A stretch of 64,000 nucleotides of DNA from Streptomyces noursei ATCC 11455 (GTDB taxonomy: Bacteria > Actinomycetota > Actinomycetes > Streptomycetales > Streptomycetaceae), in the NCBI RefSeq assembly GCF_001704275.1, contig NZ_CP011533.1, forward strand, positions 7,254,001 through 7,318,000. The letters run 5' to 3'. Below, in pieces: positions 25,034 through 34,845 of this stretch (positions within the stretch are counted from its first letter, which is position 1; each line of letters opens with the position of its first letter). The translations under genes were made by a program, and so were the position numbers. Under the pieces are notes generated by a model. The model was not told where the DNA came from. It did not search any database and saw nothing but the letters and a program-made list of their open reading frames with translations.

Positions 25034-25624
25034 GTGCAGCCCTTGGCAGGCCAGGACCTGTTGCACACCCAGCCCCACCCCATGCACTGGCTCGCCACCG
25101 CCACCGCCGTCTCGGCCGTGATCGCGGTCTCGTCCCTCGTCCAACCCCCCAGTGCCACCGCCAACGCCGCCAGTGCGTCGTCCGTCAAGGACGCCCCGGT
25201 CGCCGCGGCGGCCCCCGACCCGGGCCGGGTGGCCTTCCCCGTCAACTGCGGACCCAACCGCCTCGACGTGGTCCGCAAGGTCTCCGGGGACCTCGACGGC
25301 GCGGGCGGCATCCAGACCGTCGCCGTGGTCCGCTGCCACAGCGGGGCCGGCACCCCACCCAGCGGCGTCTACGTCCTCGCCCAGCCCTCGGACCCCAAGG
25401 CCGCTCCACGCATCGTGGCGACGCTCCTGGCGCCCGCCCAGCGGCTCTCCGTCCAGGACATCGACCTGGAGGGCCGCGTCGTCTCCGCGACCGTCCAGGG
25501 CTATTCCTCACCTGACGTGCCGCGCTACATGCCGGACGTGCACAAGACCGTCAAGTGGCAATGGCAAGGCGGGAAGTTCGTCCAGAGCGAACTCCCCGCC
25601 GATACGGCAACCGAGGGTGCCTGA
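25034..25624 (+). CDS. Secreted or membrane-anchored protein of unknown function
   Basis: 196 residues. A hydrophobic segment at about 17-35 (HWLATATAVSAVIAVSSLVQ) acts as signal peptide or anchor, followed by a soluble domain of about 130 residues with one conserved Cys pair (VNCGPN and VRCHSG, likely a disulfide) and VSGDLDGAGGIQTVAVVRC, reminiscent of FG-GAP/VCBS-like extracellular beta folds. Start is GTG 25034 with GGAG 9 bases upstream. I do not recognise a function; it stands alone between trmI and the ferredoxin. Confidence 0.75.
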   Translation: MQPLAGQDLLHTQPHPMHWLATATAVSAVIAVSSLVQPPSATANAASASSVKDAPVAAAAPDPGRVAFPVNCGPNRLDVVRKVSGDLDGAGGIQTVAVVRCHSGAGTPPSGVYVLAQPSDPKAAPRIVATLLAPAQRLSVQDIDLEGRVVSATVQGYSSPDVPRYMPDVHKTVKWQWQGGKFVQSELPADTATEGA

Positions 25625-25725
25625 TTCCTCACACGGCGTGCGGGCGTCCCGTGTTCCGCTACGCCGTGCCTACGTCGTCTCTACGCCGCGTCCGCGCCGT
25701 GTCTACTCGGCGTCGGCGCGGCCGG

Positions 25726-26019
25726 TCACTCCGCGTCCGGCCCGTAGACCTCGACGAGATCCGCGACCCGGCGCACGTGGATGCAGTCGCCGGGGCACTC
25801 CTTGGCCGAGTCCCGCACGTCATTGAGCAGCGGCAACGGCACGCGGGTTGTGGCGCCCTTCTCCTGCAGGAGCTCGTCGTCGGGGCTCTTGACGTACGCC
25901 AGGCCGTCGATGTCCAGCTCGAAGACCTCCGGCGCGTACTGCGCGCAGATCCCGTCCCCGGTGCACAGGTCCTGGTCGATCCAGACTTCCAGCTCCGGTG
26001 CTTCGTCCTGCGCGGTCAT
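25726..26019 (-). CDS. Ferredoxin
   Basis: 97 residues. Cluster ligands: Cys19 and Cys25 (DLCTGDGICAQYAPEVF) and Cys75 in ECPGDC; a Cys79 follows closely. The C-x5-C ... C-P spacing is that of single [3Fe-4S]-type actinobacterial ferredoxins, with Cys79 extra. An internal insertion (about 45-66, PDDELLQEKGATTRVPLPLL) is longer than usual. It is divergent from arc across about 250 bases. Redox partner unknown; it is a small electron carrier. Its place next to arc is a recurrent actinobacterial arrangement. Confidence 0.88.
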   Translation of the reverse strand: MTAQDEAPELEVWIDQDLCTGDGICAQYAPEVFELDIDGLAYVKSPDDELLQEKGATTRVPLPLLNDVRDSAKECPGDCIHVRRVADLVEVYGPDAE

Positions 26020-26268
26020 CTCGCCTGCCGTTCTTGCGTACGTGAACCGTTTTTGCCTAAGTGGCGCCAGCCCTGACGGGTGTTGACCGACTCGACGATA
26101 CAACCGCTCGCTTTCCGATGTTGTTGGGTGGGTATTCCCCTGGCGTGAGGACGTGCGCAAGGGTGAAGATCGGACACACCCCGACAGTCTTTTCGATCTA
26201 GGGGTTTCAACCTGCACCGGCCCAGGTAGGGTCTGGAAGCGTCCAGCTCCTTGGAGGAGGTGAGGACC

Positions 26269-28035
26269 GTGGCAGCCCACGACGACGACATCAACCGCGG
26301 CATCCGGCCGGGGCGCGGGTCTGAAGATCCAGCCGGTCAGGTTGCCTATCTTGAGCAGGAGATCGCCGTCCTGCGACGCAAGCTCGCCGACTCTCCGCGG
26401 CACACGAGGATTCTCGAAGAGCGGATCGTCGAGCTGCAGACCAACCTGGCCGGCGTTTCCGCTCAGAATGAACGCCTCGCCAATACGCTCCGCGAGGCCC
26501 GCGACCAGATCGTCGCCCTCAAGGAGGAGGTCGACCGGCTCGCGCAGCCGCCCGCCGGTTTCGGCGTCTTCCTGCAGGCGAACGAGGACGGCACCGTCGA
26601 CATCTTCACCGGGGGCCGCAAGCTCCGGGTGAACGTCAGCCCCAGCGTCGAGGCCGAGGACCTCCGGCGCGGCCAAGAGGTGATGCTCAACGAAGCACTC
26701 AACGTGGTCGAGGCCATGGAGTTCGAGAGTGCCGGCGACATCGTCACCCTCAAGGAAGTCCTGGAGGACGGCGAGCGCGCGCTGGTCATCGGGCACACCG
26801 ACGAGGAGCGGGTGGTGCGGCTCGCCGAGCCGCTGCTGGACATCACCATCCGCCCCGGCGACGCCCTGCTGCTCGACTCCCGCTCCGGCTACGTCTACGA
26901 GGTCATCCCCAAGAGCGAGGTCGAGGAGCTGGTCCTCGAAGAGGTCCCGGACATCGACTACACCAAGATCGGCGGTCTGAGCGGTCAGATCGAGCTGATC
27001 CGGGACGCGGTCGAGCTCCCCTACCTCTACCCGGACCTCTTCAAGGAGCACGAACTCCGCCCGCCCAAGGGCGTCTTGCTCTACGGCCCGCCCGGCTGTG
27101 GCAAGACCCTCATCGCCAAGGCGGTCGCCAACTCCCTTGCCAAGAAGGTCGCCGAGGTGACCGGGCAGCCCGCCGGGAAGAGCTTCTTCCTGAACATCAA
27201 GGGCCCCGAGCTGCTCAACAAGTACGTCGGCGAAACCGAGCGGCACATCCGCCTGGTCTTCCAACGGGCCAGGGAGAAGGCCAGCGAGGGCACGCCCGTC
27301 ATCGTCTTCTTCGACGAGATGGACTCCCTCTTCCGGACCCGTGGCTCCGGAGTCAGCTCGGACGTGGAGAACACCATCGTCCCGCAGCTGCTCTCCGAGA
27401 TCGACGGCGTCGAGGGCCTGGAGAACGTGATCGTGATCGGCGCCTCGAACCGCGAGGACATGATCGACCCCGCGATCCTGCGCCCCGGTCGCCTCGACGT
27501 GAAGATCAAGATCGAGCGTCCGGACGCGGAGGCCGCCAAGGACATCTTCTCGAAGTACCTCACGGAAAGGCTCCCGCTGCACTCCGACGATCTCGCCGAG
27601 CACGGGAATTCCCGTAAGGCGGCGGTCAGCGGAATGATCCAGTCGGTCGTCGAGCAGATGTACGCGGAATCCGAGGAAAACCGTTTCCTGGAGGTCACCT
27701 ATGCCAATGGTGACAAGGAAGTCCTCTACTTCAAGGACTTCAACTCCGGCGCGATGATCGAAAACATCGTGGGTCGTGCCAAGAAGATGGCCATCAAGGC
27801 TTTCCTGGAGCACAACCAGAAAGGTCTGCGGGTCTCCCACCTCCTCCAGGCATGCGTGGACGAGTTCAAGGAGAACGAGGACCTGCCCAACACCACCAAC
27901 CCGGACGACTGGGCCCGGATCTCCGGAAAGAAGGGTGAGCGGATCGTCTACATCCGCACCCTGGTCACCGGAAAGCAGGGCGCGGACACCGGTCGCTCCA
28001 TCGACACGGTGGCGAATACCGGCCAATACCTGTAA
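26269..28035 (+). CDS. arc: Proteasome-activating AAA ATPase ARC (Mpa)
   Basis: 588 residues. N-terminal coiled coil (about 25-80) binds Pup, followed by tandem OB folds (about 90-230) and an AAA module with Walker A GPPGCGKT (273-280), Walker [13 protein letters not shown] and SRH residues ([19 protein letters not shown]). It ends in GQYL, the C-terminal tail that docks into the 20S core. It unfolds pupylated proteins and feeds them to PrcAB. The GTG at 26269 (VAAHDDD) is preceded by GGAGGAGG; the resulting length is that of known Streptomyces ARC. Possible -10 TAGGGT at 26226-26231. Confidence 0.96.
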   Translation: MAAHDDDINRGIRPGRGSEDPAGQVAYLEQEIAVLRRKLADSPRHTRILEERIVELQTNLAGVSAQNERLANTLREARDQIVALKEEVDRLAQPPAGFGVFLQANEDGTVDIFTGGRKLRVNVSPSVEAEDLRRGQEVMLNEALNVVEAMEFESAGDIVTLKEVLEDGERALVIGHTDEERVVRLAEPLLDITIRPGDALLLDSRSGYVYEVIPKSEVEELVLEEVPDIDYTKIGGLSGQIELIRDAVELPYLYPDLFKEHELRPPKGVLLYGPPGCGKTLIAKAVANSLAKKVAEVTGQPAGKSFFLNIKGPELLNKYVGETERHIRLVFQRAREKASEGTPVIVFFDEMDSLFRTRGSGVSSDVENTIVPQLLSEIDGVEGLENVIVIGASNREDMIDPAILRPGRLDVKIKIERPDAEAAKDIFSKYLTERLPLHSDDLAEHGNSRKAAVSGMIQSVVEQMYAESEENRFLEVTYANGDKEVLYFKDFNSGAMIENIVGRAKKMAIKAFLEHNQKGLRVSHLLQACVDEFKENEDLPNTTNPDDWARISGKKGERIVYIRTLVTGKQGADTGRSIDTVANTGQYL

Positions 28036-28044
28036 CACCGCTCG

Positions 28045-28082
28045 CCGGCTGCGGATGTCCTGCACGGGGCGTCCGCAGCCGG
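28045..28082 (+). terminator. Hairpin after arc
   Basis: An 11-bp perfect stem (CCGGCTGCGGA / TCCGCAGCCGG) with a 16-base loop directly after the arc stop. It probably limits read-through into dop, which then needs its own promoter in the remaining 230 bases. No strong T run. Confidence 0.55.
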
Positions 28083-28309
28083 ACGCATTTCCGGGGGCGG
28101 CGGATCGCCCCGGCGAGCCGGCGACGGATCGGGGAAAACCGGACTGGAGCAATGACTGTAATGATCTCCCCAGCGCCGCAAAGGCGTTCTAGGCTCTTCG
28201 GTACCGCTGCGTCTCGCTGTGCGGACGCGGGGAACGCACACGGACCGGAAGCGCAGCGGTTTTCGAGCGCCTGCCCCATCCGGGGGCGCCGCCGGGCAAG
28301 GAGGGCCGC

Positions 28310-29821
28310 ATGACCGTACGGCGAGTAATGGGCATCGAGACGGAGTACGGGATCTCCGTCCCCGGCCACCCGAACGCCAATGCCATGCTCACCTCGTCCC
28401 AGGTCGTCAACGCCTACGCGGCGGCGATGCACCGGGCACGACGTGCCCGCTGGGACTTCGAGGAGGAGAACCCGCTGCGGGACGCCCGCGGCTTCGACCT
28501 CGCCCGCGAGGCCGCCGACTCCAGCCAGCTGACGGACGAGGACATCGGCCTGGCCAATGTCATCCTCACCAACGGGGCCAGGCTCTACGTCGACCACGCA
28601 CACCCCGAGTACAGCGCGCCCGAGGTCACCAACCCGCGGGACGCGGTCCTGTGGGACAAGGCCGGCGAGCGGATCATGGCCGAGGCCGCCGAGCGCGCGG
28701 CCCAGGTCCCCGGTGCCCAGCCCATCCACCTCTACAAGAACAACACCGACAACAAGGGCGCCTCCTACGGGACGCACGAGAACTACCTGATGAAACGGGA
28801 GACCCCGTTCTCGGACATCGTGCGCCACCTGACGCCGTTCTTCGTCTCCCGGCAGGTGGTCACCGGCGCCGGACGCGTCGGCATCGGCCAGGACGGCCAC
28901 GAGCACGGTTTCCAGCTCAGCCAGCGCGCCGACTACTTCGAGGTGGAGGTGGGCCTGGAGACGACCCTCAAGCGGCCCATCATCAACACCCGCGACGAGC
29001 CGCACGCGGACGCCGAGAAGTACCGCCGGCTGCACGTGATCATCGGCGACGCCAACCTCTCCGAGATCTCGACGTACCTGAAGCTGGGCACCACCGCGCT
29101 GGTGCTGTCCATGATCGAGGACGGCTTCATCGCCGTCGATCTCGCCGTCGACCAGCCGGTACGCACCCTCCACCACGTCTCGCACGACCCGTCGCTGCGC
29201 CATCTGATCTCCCTCCGCAGCGGGCGCACGCTGACCGCGGTGCAGCTCCAGATGGAGTACTTCGAGCTGGCCCGCAAGTACGTCGAGGACCGCTACGGCG
29301 CGGACGCCGACGAGCAGACCCGGGACGTGCTCTCCCGTTGGGAGGACGTGCTGGGACGGCTGGAGAACGACCCGATGAGCCTGTCGGGCGAGCTGGACTG
29401 GGTCGCCAAGCGGGAGCTGATGGAGGGCTACCGCCGTCGTGACGGCCTGGACTGGGACGCCGCGCGGCTGCACCTCATCGACCTCCAGTACGCCGACGTG
29501 CGCCCCGAGAAGGGCCTGTACAACCGTCTGGTGGCCCGCGGCAGGATGAAGCGGCTGCTGGACGAGCCGGCGGTCGAACAGGCCGAGCTGAAGCCCCCGG
29601 AGGACACCAGGGCCTACTTCCGCGGCCGCTGCCTGGAGCAGTACGCGGACGACGTGGCCGCCGCCTCCTGGGATTCGGTCATCTTCGATCTGCCCGGTCG
29701 TGACTCTCTGCAGCGGGTGCCCACGTTGGAGCCGCTGCGTGGGACCCGTAAGCACGTGAAGGAGCTGCTGGACCGCTGTCGGACGGCAGAAGAGCTGGTC
29801 AGGACGTTGTCCGGACGCTGA
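28310..29821 (+). CDS. dop: Deamidase of Pup
   Basis: 503 residues, carboxylate-amine ligase-like fold shared with PafA. GIETEYG near residue 8 gives the metal/ATP glutamate, and [14 protein letters not shown] carries Asp95, the position of the catalytic aspartate described for Dop. [18 protein letters not shown] and [19 protein letters not shown] are shared with PafA. It deamidates the C-terminal Gln of Pup to Glu and can also remove Pup. AAGGAGG precedes the ATG. Lies between arc and pup; the longer N-terminal region distinguishes it from the 453-residue PafA. Confidence 0.96.
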   Translation: MTVRRVMGIETEYGISVPGHPNANAMLTSSQVVNAYAAAMHRARRARWDFEEENPLRDARGFDLAREAADSSQLTDEDIGLANVILTNGARLYVDHAHPEYSAPEVTNPRDAVLWDKAGERIMAEAAERAAQVPGAQPIHLYKNNTDNKGASYGTHENYLMKRETPFSDIVRHLTPFFVSRQVVTGAGRVGIGQDGHEHGFQLSQRADYFEVEVGLETTLKRPIINTRDEPHADAEKYRRLHVIIGDANLSEISTYLKLGTTALVLSMIEDGFIAVDLAVDQPVRTLHHVSHDPSLRHLISLRSGRTLTAVQLQMEYFELARKYVEDRYGADADEQTRDVLSRWEDVLGRLENDPMSLSGELDWVAKRELMEGYRRRDGLDWDAARLHLIDLQYADVRPEKGLYNRLVARGRMKRLLDEPAVEQAELKPPEDTRAYFRGRCLEQYADDVAAASWDSVIFDLPGRDSLQRVPTLEPLRGTRKHVKELLDRCRTAEELVRTLSGR

Positions 29822-30009
29822 AGCGGGGCAGGTTCATGGCAAATGCACCATGATCCACGGCTGATCCACGGCTGAAACGACCGCGGTGCGGGAATCATCG
29901 AGGTGACTCCCGGGCGTTGCAGCAAGTGCAGGGCCGATGTCGGACCCTGCTTGTAGGGTCGGATCTTGAAGGTCACATCGAGCGGGGCAAACCGAGCGGG
30001 GTGAGGGAT

Positions 30010-30228
30010 ATGGCGACCAAGGACAGCGGCGGCGGACAGCAGCGGGCCACCCGGTCCACCGAAGAGGTCGAGGAGCAGACGCAGGACGCGGAGGCGTCGG
30101 GGGACCTCAAGGAACGCCAGGAGAAATTGTCCGACGACGTGGATTCCGTCCTGGACGAGATCGACGACGTCCTCGAAGAAAACGCTGAGGATTTCGTGCG
30201 GTCATTTGTCCAAAAAGGCGGACAGTAA
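30010..30228 (+). CDS. pup: Prokaryotic ubiquitin-like protein Pup
   Basis: 72 residues, mostly charged and disordered, with a helix-forming stretch (DLKERQEKLSDDVDSVLDEI) that binds the ARC coiled coil, and the C-terminal FVQKGGQ. Ending in Gln rather than Glu means it must be deamidated by Dop before PafA can ligate it to lysines. The start ATG at 30010 (MATKDSGGG) follows GTGAGGG. It lies 188 bases after dop. Downstream is a decayed gene rather than prcB directly. Confidence 0.97.
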   Translation: MATKDSGGGQQRATRSTEEVEEQTQDAEASGDLKERQEKLSDDVDSVLDEIDDVLEENAEDFVRSFVQKGGQ

Positions 30229-30364
30229 CCGCAAATCGGGCGCATATATCTGACGCTCGCCGGTCGGTGTGCCGTGCGCGGGGGGAAGAGGAATTCCCAC
30301 GCACGGCGCCCGGCCGGCGCGCATGGCTTCGGGCGGTGCCGCCCGGTCCGTTCGATATCGGGAT

Positions 30365-30551
30365 CCCACGATGTGGATCACGGCTCCGGGGCGGGTAGGG
30401 TCCGAGGCGTACGCTGCTTCAGCTGCAACGCAACCTTGGGTCAATTCAAGGAGTCGGCCGGACGTACCTCGGGCGGGCGGCCGAGTATCCGGAAGGAAAC
30501 GTGTGGAAGCCAACACTCCAAGCACCGGGCGTCTGCCGGCTGCCTTCCTGA
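30365..30551 (+). pseudogene. Relic of a recombination endonuclease VII gene
   Basis: Three reading frames each hold one piece of the endonuclease VII (His-Asn-His/Cys) signature in the right order: frame 1 has [20 protein letters not shown] then LGQFKE, frame 2 has RPDVPR, frame 3 has [20 protein letters not shown] and a stop at 30549-30551. In intact homologues these are continuous (HVDHDHxTGxVRGVxCFxCN ... LGQFKxRPD ... YLEGNxWKPT). Two frameshifts and loss of the N-terminal half make it a pseudogene. Its tail overlaps the prcB start by 49 bases. Recognition rests on recalled family sequence. Confidence 0.75.
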
Positions 30552-31348
30552 CGCCTGGATCCTCGTCCTTCGTGGACTTCCTCGGGCGGCACGCGCCCGA
30601 ACTGTTGCCGGGCAACCGCCCGCTGCCGTCGGTGCAGGGGGTCATCGAGGCCCCGCACGGCACGACCATCGTGGCGGCCTCGTTCCCCGGCGGTGTGGTG
30701 CTCGCCGGCGACCGCCGGGCGACGATGGGCAACGTCATCGCACAGCGCGACATCGAGAAGGTCTTCCCGGCCGACGAGTACTCGGCGGTCGGCATCGCGG
30801 GCACGGCCGGTCTCGCGGTGGAGATGGTCAAGCTGTTCCAGCTGGAACTGGAGCACTTCGAGAAGGTCGAGGGGGCCCAACTCTCCCTGGAGGGCAAGGC
30901 GAACCGGCTCTCGACGATGATCCGCAGCAACCTCGGGATGGCCATGCAGGGCCTCGCCGTGGTGCCGCTGTTCGCCGGCTACGACCTCGACCGCGAGAAG
31001 GGCCGGATCTTCTCCTACGACGTCACCGGCGGGCGCTCGGAGGAGCACGGCTTCGCGGCGACCGGCTCCGGCTCGGTCTTCGCGCGCGGCGCGCTCAAGA
31101 AGCTCTTCCGGGAGGACTTCACGGAGCATCAGGCCGCCACCGCCGTCGTGCAGGCGCTCTACGACGCCGCCGACGACGACTCGGCGACCGGTGGGCCGGA
31201 CATGGCGCGGCGGATCTACCCGATCGTCACGGCGATCACCGAAGAGGGCTTCAAGAAGCTGACCGAGGCCGAGGTCTCGGAGATCGCCCGTGCCGTGCAC
31301 GAGCGCCGCCTCGACCAGCCCGACGGCCCGCGCGCCGCGCTGCTCTGA
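30503..31348 (+). CDS. prcB: 20S proteasome beta subunit
   Basis: 281 residues from GTG 30503, with AAGGA 5 bases upstream. A 53-residue propeptide ends at Gly53; autocleavage exposes the nucleophile Thr54 ([21 protein letters not shown]), with the conserved Asp and Lys of the active site (RRATMG, KVFPAD). It assembles with PrcA into the four-ring core that degrades pupylated proteins in the cytoplasm. Longer in-frame readings to 30269 run through the endonuclease VII relic and are rejected. prcA follows after 70 bases. Confidence 0.96.
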   Translation: MEANTPSTGRLPAAFLTPGSSSFVDFLGRHAPELLPGNRPLPSVQGVIEAPHGTTIVAASFPGGVVLAGDRRATMGNVIAQRDIEKVFPADEYSAVGIAGTAGLAVEMVKLFQLELEHFEKVEGAQLSLEGKANRLSTMIRSNLGMAMQGLAVVPLFAGYDLDREKGRIFSYDVTGGRSEEHGFAATGSGSVFARGALKKLFREDFTEHQAATAVVQALYDAADDDSATGGPDMARRIYPIVTAITEEGFKKLTEAEVSEIARAVHERRLDQPDGPRAALL

Positions 31349-31418
31349 CGGGACGGATGGTTCCGCGGTGCGCCCCCAGACAGCGAGAGAGCTTTTGACA
31401 GGAAGGGACGGATAGCCG

Positions 31419-32294
31419 GTGTCGACGCCGTTCTATGTCTCACCCCAGCAGGCCATGGCCGACCGCGCCGAGTACGCCCGCAAGGGCATCGCGCGCGGTC
31501 GTAGCGTGGTGGTGCTGCAGTACACCGACGGCGTGCTCTTCGTCGCCGAGAATCCCTCCCGCGCCCTCCACAAGGTCAGCGAGATCTACGACCGGATCGC
31601 CTTCGCGGCGGTCGGCAAGTACAACGAGTTCGAGAACCTGAGGATCGGCGGCGTCCGCTACGCCGACCTGCGTGGTTACACCTACGACCGGGAGGACGTG
31701 ACCGCCCGCGGGCTGGCTAACGTCTATGCCCAGACGCTCGGCACGATCTTCTCCAGCGCGGCCGAGAAGCCCTACGAGGTCGAGCTGATCGTCGCCGAGG
31801 TCGGCAACGCCCCCGAGGACGACCAGATCTACCGGCTGCCGCACGACGGCTCGATCGTGGACGAGCACGGCTCGGTCGCGGTGGGCGGCAACGCCGACCA
31901 GATCAGCAGCTACCTCGACCAGCGCCACCGGGACGGCATGACCCTGGCGGAGGCGCTCCGGCTGGCGGTGGACTCGCTCTCCCGGGACACCAACGGCGGC
32001 GAGCGCACGCTGACCGCCGAGCACCTCGAAGTGGCGGTGCTGGACCGCACCCGCCCGCAGAAGCGGAAGTTCAAGCGGGTCCTGGGGCGGCAGCTGTCCC
32101 GGCTGCTGGACGAACACGCCGCCGGGGAGCAGGAGAAGGACGGGCCCACGGAGAGCACGGGGGAGTCCTCGGGCACCGGCCCCTCCGACGGGAACGGCAA
32201 GGGCGCCGGCAAGGGCGGCGCCGCGCGGAAGAACGGCTCAGGTGCGTCCGCGGCGGACGGCGACGAGCCGGAGTCCGGCGCCGCGGACGACTGA
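31419..32294 (+). CDS. prcA: 20S proteasome alpha subunit
   Basis: 291 residues, GTG start. The N-terminal helix and gate region ([23 protein letters not shown], residues split by the gate) leads into the alpha fold with [19 protein letters not shown], and [19 protein letters not shown]. Lacking a catalytic Thr, it forms the outer rings and the docking pockets for the ARC tail. The C-terminal 65 residues are a Gly/Ser/Lys-rich, probably disordered tail, longer than in mycobacterial PrcA. A terminator hairpin follows, so pafA is not part of this transcript. Confidence 0.95.
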   Translation: MSTPFYVSPQQAMADRAEYARKGIARGRSVVVLQYTDGVLFVAENPSRALHKVSEIYDRIAFAAVGKYNEFENLRIGGVRYADLRGYTYDREDVTARGLANVYAQTLGTIFSSAAEKPYEVELIVAEVGNAPEDDQIYRLPHDGSIVDEHGSVAVGGNADQISSYLDQRHRDGMTLAEALRLAVDSLSRDTNGGERTLTAEHLEVAVLDRTRPQKRKFKRVLGRQLSRLLDEHAAGEQEKDGPTESTGESSGTGPSDGNGKGAGKGGAARKNGSGASAADGDEPESGAADD

Positions 32295-32330
32295 GGACCG
32301 CGGCACACCGCTTCCGGGCCGGCCGCCCGG

Positions 32331-32372
32331 ACCGCGCGCCCCGGTGGGTCATCACCCGCCGGGGCGCGCGGT
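32331..32372. terminator. Bidirectional terminator between prcA and the LacI-type gene
   Basis: A perfect 14-bp stem (ACCGCGCGCCCCGG / CCGGGGCGCGCGGT) with an inner GGGT/ACCC pairing. It overlaps the last codons of the convergent LacI-family gene. Confidence 0.75.
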
Positions 32373-33452
32373 GTTGTGCGGGGCGCCCGGCGGCGGCGCC
32401 GTGGAGCCGCGCGGGACGAGGGCGACGGGGAGGGTGGCGGCATCGGTCGGGGCGCCGTCCAGGACGGCCATCAGGGCCCGCATCCCCGCCTCGCCGAACT
32501 CCTCGGCGGGCAGCCGCACGGTCGTCAGTTCCGGCTCCACGGCCACGGCGAGGGCCAGGTCGTCGAAGCCGGTGACCGAGACGTCCTCGGGGATCCGCAG
32601 GCCGAGCCGGCGCACCGCCTTGCAGGCGCCGGCGGCGATGATGTCGTCGTCGCACAGCAGGGCGGTGGGGCGGGGCCCGGGGGCGGTCAGCGCGGTGTGT
32701 GCGGCCCGCAGGCCGGCGTCCACGCCCAGCGCGGTGGGCACCCGGTGCACGACCACGTCCGGGGTGCCGGCCAGGGCGTCGGTGAGGGTCCGGGTGCGGA
32801 CGGCGAAGGTCCAGGAGTCCACGTCGGCCGCGAGATGGGCGATCCGGCGGTGTCCGAGGCCGGTGAGGTGGGCGGCCAACTGCCGCACGCCGTCGGCGAT
32901 GTCGAGGTTCACGGTGGCCGAGGCGGTGGCGTCGCCCGGGTCGCTGTCGAGCATGACCAGCGGCAGTCCGGCGGTGCGCAGCGCGGCCAGGGCGTCGGCC
33001 GCCATCGACGAGGCGATCACGCCGTCCAGGGCGGCCGAGGCGGAGGCGAACGGGTCGCGGGCCGGGCCGATGCCCTCGGGCGAGGGGTAGAGGACCACGC
33101 CGAAGTCGTGGTCGGCGGCGATCCGGGCGGCTCCCGTATAGACCCGCGCGAAGAACTCCGTGGTGAGCGCGGGGACGACGAGCAGCGCGGTGCGGGTGCG
33201 GCCGGTGCGCAGGCTGCGGGCGGCGAGGTTGGGGCGGTAGCCCAGTTCGCGGGCGGCGGCCCGGACCGCCTCGGCCTTGCCGGGGGAGACCCGACCGCGC
33301 CATTTGTCGCCGAGGACCAGGGAGACCGCGGCCTGCGAGACGCCGGCGGCGCGGGCGACGTCGCGGCTGGTGACCCGGGCGGCGGCCCGGCCGGGGGTGC
33401 CTGTCCGCGCGAGTTCGGGGACGGTGGGCGCGGCGCCCTCGTGGCTGCTCAC
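32352..33452 (-). CDS. LacI-family transcriptional regulator
   Basis: About 366 residues. N-terminal helix-turn-helix VTSRDVARAAGVSQAAVSLVL, hinge helix NLAARSLRTGRT, then a sugar-binding-like effector domain (IASSMAADALAALRTAGLPL, CDDDIIAAGACKAVRRLGL, VTGFDDLALA). The GTG at 33452 has AAGGAG 11 bases upstream; ATG 33509 (extra 19 residues) lacks a ribosome site but remains possible. Divergent from an MFS gene with an inverted repeat between them, so it most likely controls that transporter. It interrupts the proteasome cluster between prcA and pafA. Confidence 0.88.
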   Translation of the reverse strand: MSSHEGAAPTVPELARTGTPGRAAARVTSRDVARAAGVSQAAVSLVLGDKWRGRVSPGKAEAVRAAARELGYRPNLAARSLRTGRTRTALLVVPALTTEFFARVYTGAARIAADHDFGVVLYPSPEGIGPARDPFASASAALDGVIASSMAADALAALRTAGLPLVMLDSDPGDATASATVNLDIADGVRQLAAHLTGLGHRRIAHLAADVDSWTFAVRTRTLTDALAGTPDVVVHRVPTALGVDAGLRAAHTALTAPGPRPTALLCDDDIIAAGACKAVRRLGLRIPEDVSVTGFDDLALAVAVEPELTTVRLPAEEFGEAGMRALMAVLDGAPTDAATLPVALVPRGSTAPPPGAPHNTARPGG

Positions 33453-33512
33453 CGGGTGCGTCACTCCTTGGGTCCGGCACTGCGGGGTGGACCCGCGGGT
33501 TGCCGCCATGGT

Positions 33513-33537
33513 ACGTATGACGCCGCAAGTTATACGT
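33513..33537. promoter_or_regulatory. Operator candidate between the LacI-type and MFS genes
   Basis: ACGTATGAC (33513-33521) and GTTATACGT (33529-33537) form an inverted repeat with 8 of 9 arm bases matching and 7 bases between. It is in the divergent intergenic region, AT-rich compared with its surroundings, and a natural site for the adjacent LacI-family dimer. Confidence 0.55.
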
Positions 33538-33576
33538 AACACGTCCCGGCGTCGGACCGGGCGGAGAGGGGCAGGC

Positions 33577-34836
33577 GTGGCCGCGGGATATGCGGATTTG
33601 CTCAGGACCCGGTATGCCGCCCGGCTGCTGGCCGGGACCCTGATCGGCCGGTTGCCGAACGCCACCGCGGCGCTGGCGCTGGTGCTCTTCGTCCGGGGTC
33701 AGGGCGGCAGCTACGCCCTGGCCGGCGCGCTGTCCGCGATCTACGGCGTCTGCAACGCCATCGGCCAGCCGTTGCTCGGCCGCGCGGTGGATCTCTACGG
33801 CCAGCCCCGGGTGATGCTGCCCGCCTCGGTGCTCTCCGCGCTCGGCATGGCGCTGCTCGCCGCCGTCGGGGTGGAGCCGCGCTGGGCCGCCTACGGTGCG
33901 GTGGCGATCGCCGGGTTCTTCACCCCGCCGCTGGAGGGCGGGCTGCGGGCGCTGTGGCCCGGGGTGCTCCAGCGGGCGGACCGGGTGCACGCCGCGTACG
34001 CGCTCGACGCGGTGGCCCAGGAAGTCATGTTCGCGGTCGGGCCGTTGCTGGTCACGCTCTGCGTGGCGGCCTGGTCGCCCGGGGCGGCGCTGCTGGTGAT
34101 CAACGCGATCGGGGTGCTCGGCGCGCTCTCCGTCGTGGTCTCCGCGCCGTCGCGGCAGTGGCGCAGCGCGCCCCGGGACGCGCACTGGCTCGGCGCCCTG
34201 CGCTCGCCCGGGATGCTGGTGCTGATCGGCGCGTTCTTCTTCGTCGGGCTGGCGCTGGGGTCGATCGCGGTGGCGGCGGTCGCCTACTCCGACCGGCACG
34301 GCGGCGGGATGGTCTCCAGCTGTCTGCTCTCCGCGCTCGGCCTGGGCGCGCTGCTCGGTGGCCTGGTCTACGGCGCCCGGCAGTGGCCGGGGCGTCCGGA
34401 GGCGCGACTGCGGCTGCTCGTGGCGCTGCTGTCGCTGGGCTATCTCCCGCTGTTCCTGGTGCCCGGGGTGGCCGGGATGACGGCGCTGACCGGTCTCGCC
34501 GGGGTGTTCCTCGCGCCTTCCCTGGCCTGCGCGTTCGTGGTGGTGGACCGGCATGCGCCCAAGGGGACGGTGACGGAGGCGTTCTCCTGGTTGGTGACGA
34601 CGTTCGGGGTCGGCTCGGCGGTGGGCGCCTCGGTGGCCGGCCCGGTGCTGGAGGACGGCGGACCGGCCTCGGGGTTCGCGGTCGCCGGCGCCTCCGGAGT
34701 CGCCGCGCTGCTGGTGCTTTTGTCGATGAAGCGATTCCTCGGGGAACCGGTGATGCCCGCCGCCGGTGCGGTCCGGGCGGAAAATGATCGAAACGGGGCC
34801 GTCGAACCCGGTTTCAGAGCAGGCCATCAGGCGTAA
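33577..34836 (+). CDS. MFS transporter
   Basis: 419 residues with about 12 hydrophobic helices. GRAVDLYGQPRV between helices 2 and 3 is the MFS loop motif. GTG 33577 has GGAGAGG upstream; longer readings run into the divergent regulator. It is of the drug/sugar-efflux-like type with no clear substrate. Control by the divergent LacI-family protein is inferred from the shared operator-like repeat. It ends 9 bases before pafA, so pafA may be partly transcribed with it. Confidence 0.85.
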   Translation: MAAGYADLLRTRYAARLLAGTLIGRLPNATAALALVLFVRGQGGSYALAGALSAIYGVCNAIGQPLLGRAVDLYGQPRVMLPASVLSALGMALLAAVGVEPRWAAYGAVAIAGFFTPPLEGGLRALWPGVLQRADRVHAAYALDAVAQEVMFAVGPLLVTLCVAAWSPGAALLVINAIGVLGALSVVVSAPSRQWRSAPRDAHWLGALRSPGMLVLIGAFFFVGLALGSIAVAAVAYSDRHGGGMVSSCLLSALGLGALLGGLVYGARQWPGRPEARLRLLVALLSLGYLPLFLVPGVAGMTALTGLAGVFLAPSLACAFVVVDRHAPKGTVTEAFSWLVTTFGVGSAVGASVAGPVLEDGGPASGFAVAGASGVAALLVLLSMKRFLGEPVMPAAGAVRAENDRNGAVEPGFRAGHQA

Positions 34837-34845
34837 TGTTCAGTC

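Noticed and set aside
25625..25725. Small gene between the secreted protein and ferredoxin
   Set aside because: No start with a ribosome site and no recognisable translation; simple non-coding gap between convergent genes.
29891..29920. SigR-type promoter (GGGAAT ... GTT) before pup
   Set aside because: Spacing between the elements is 20 bases rather than about 18, so it does not fit the consensus.
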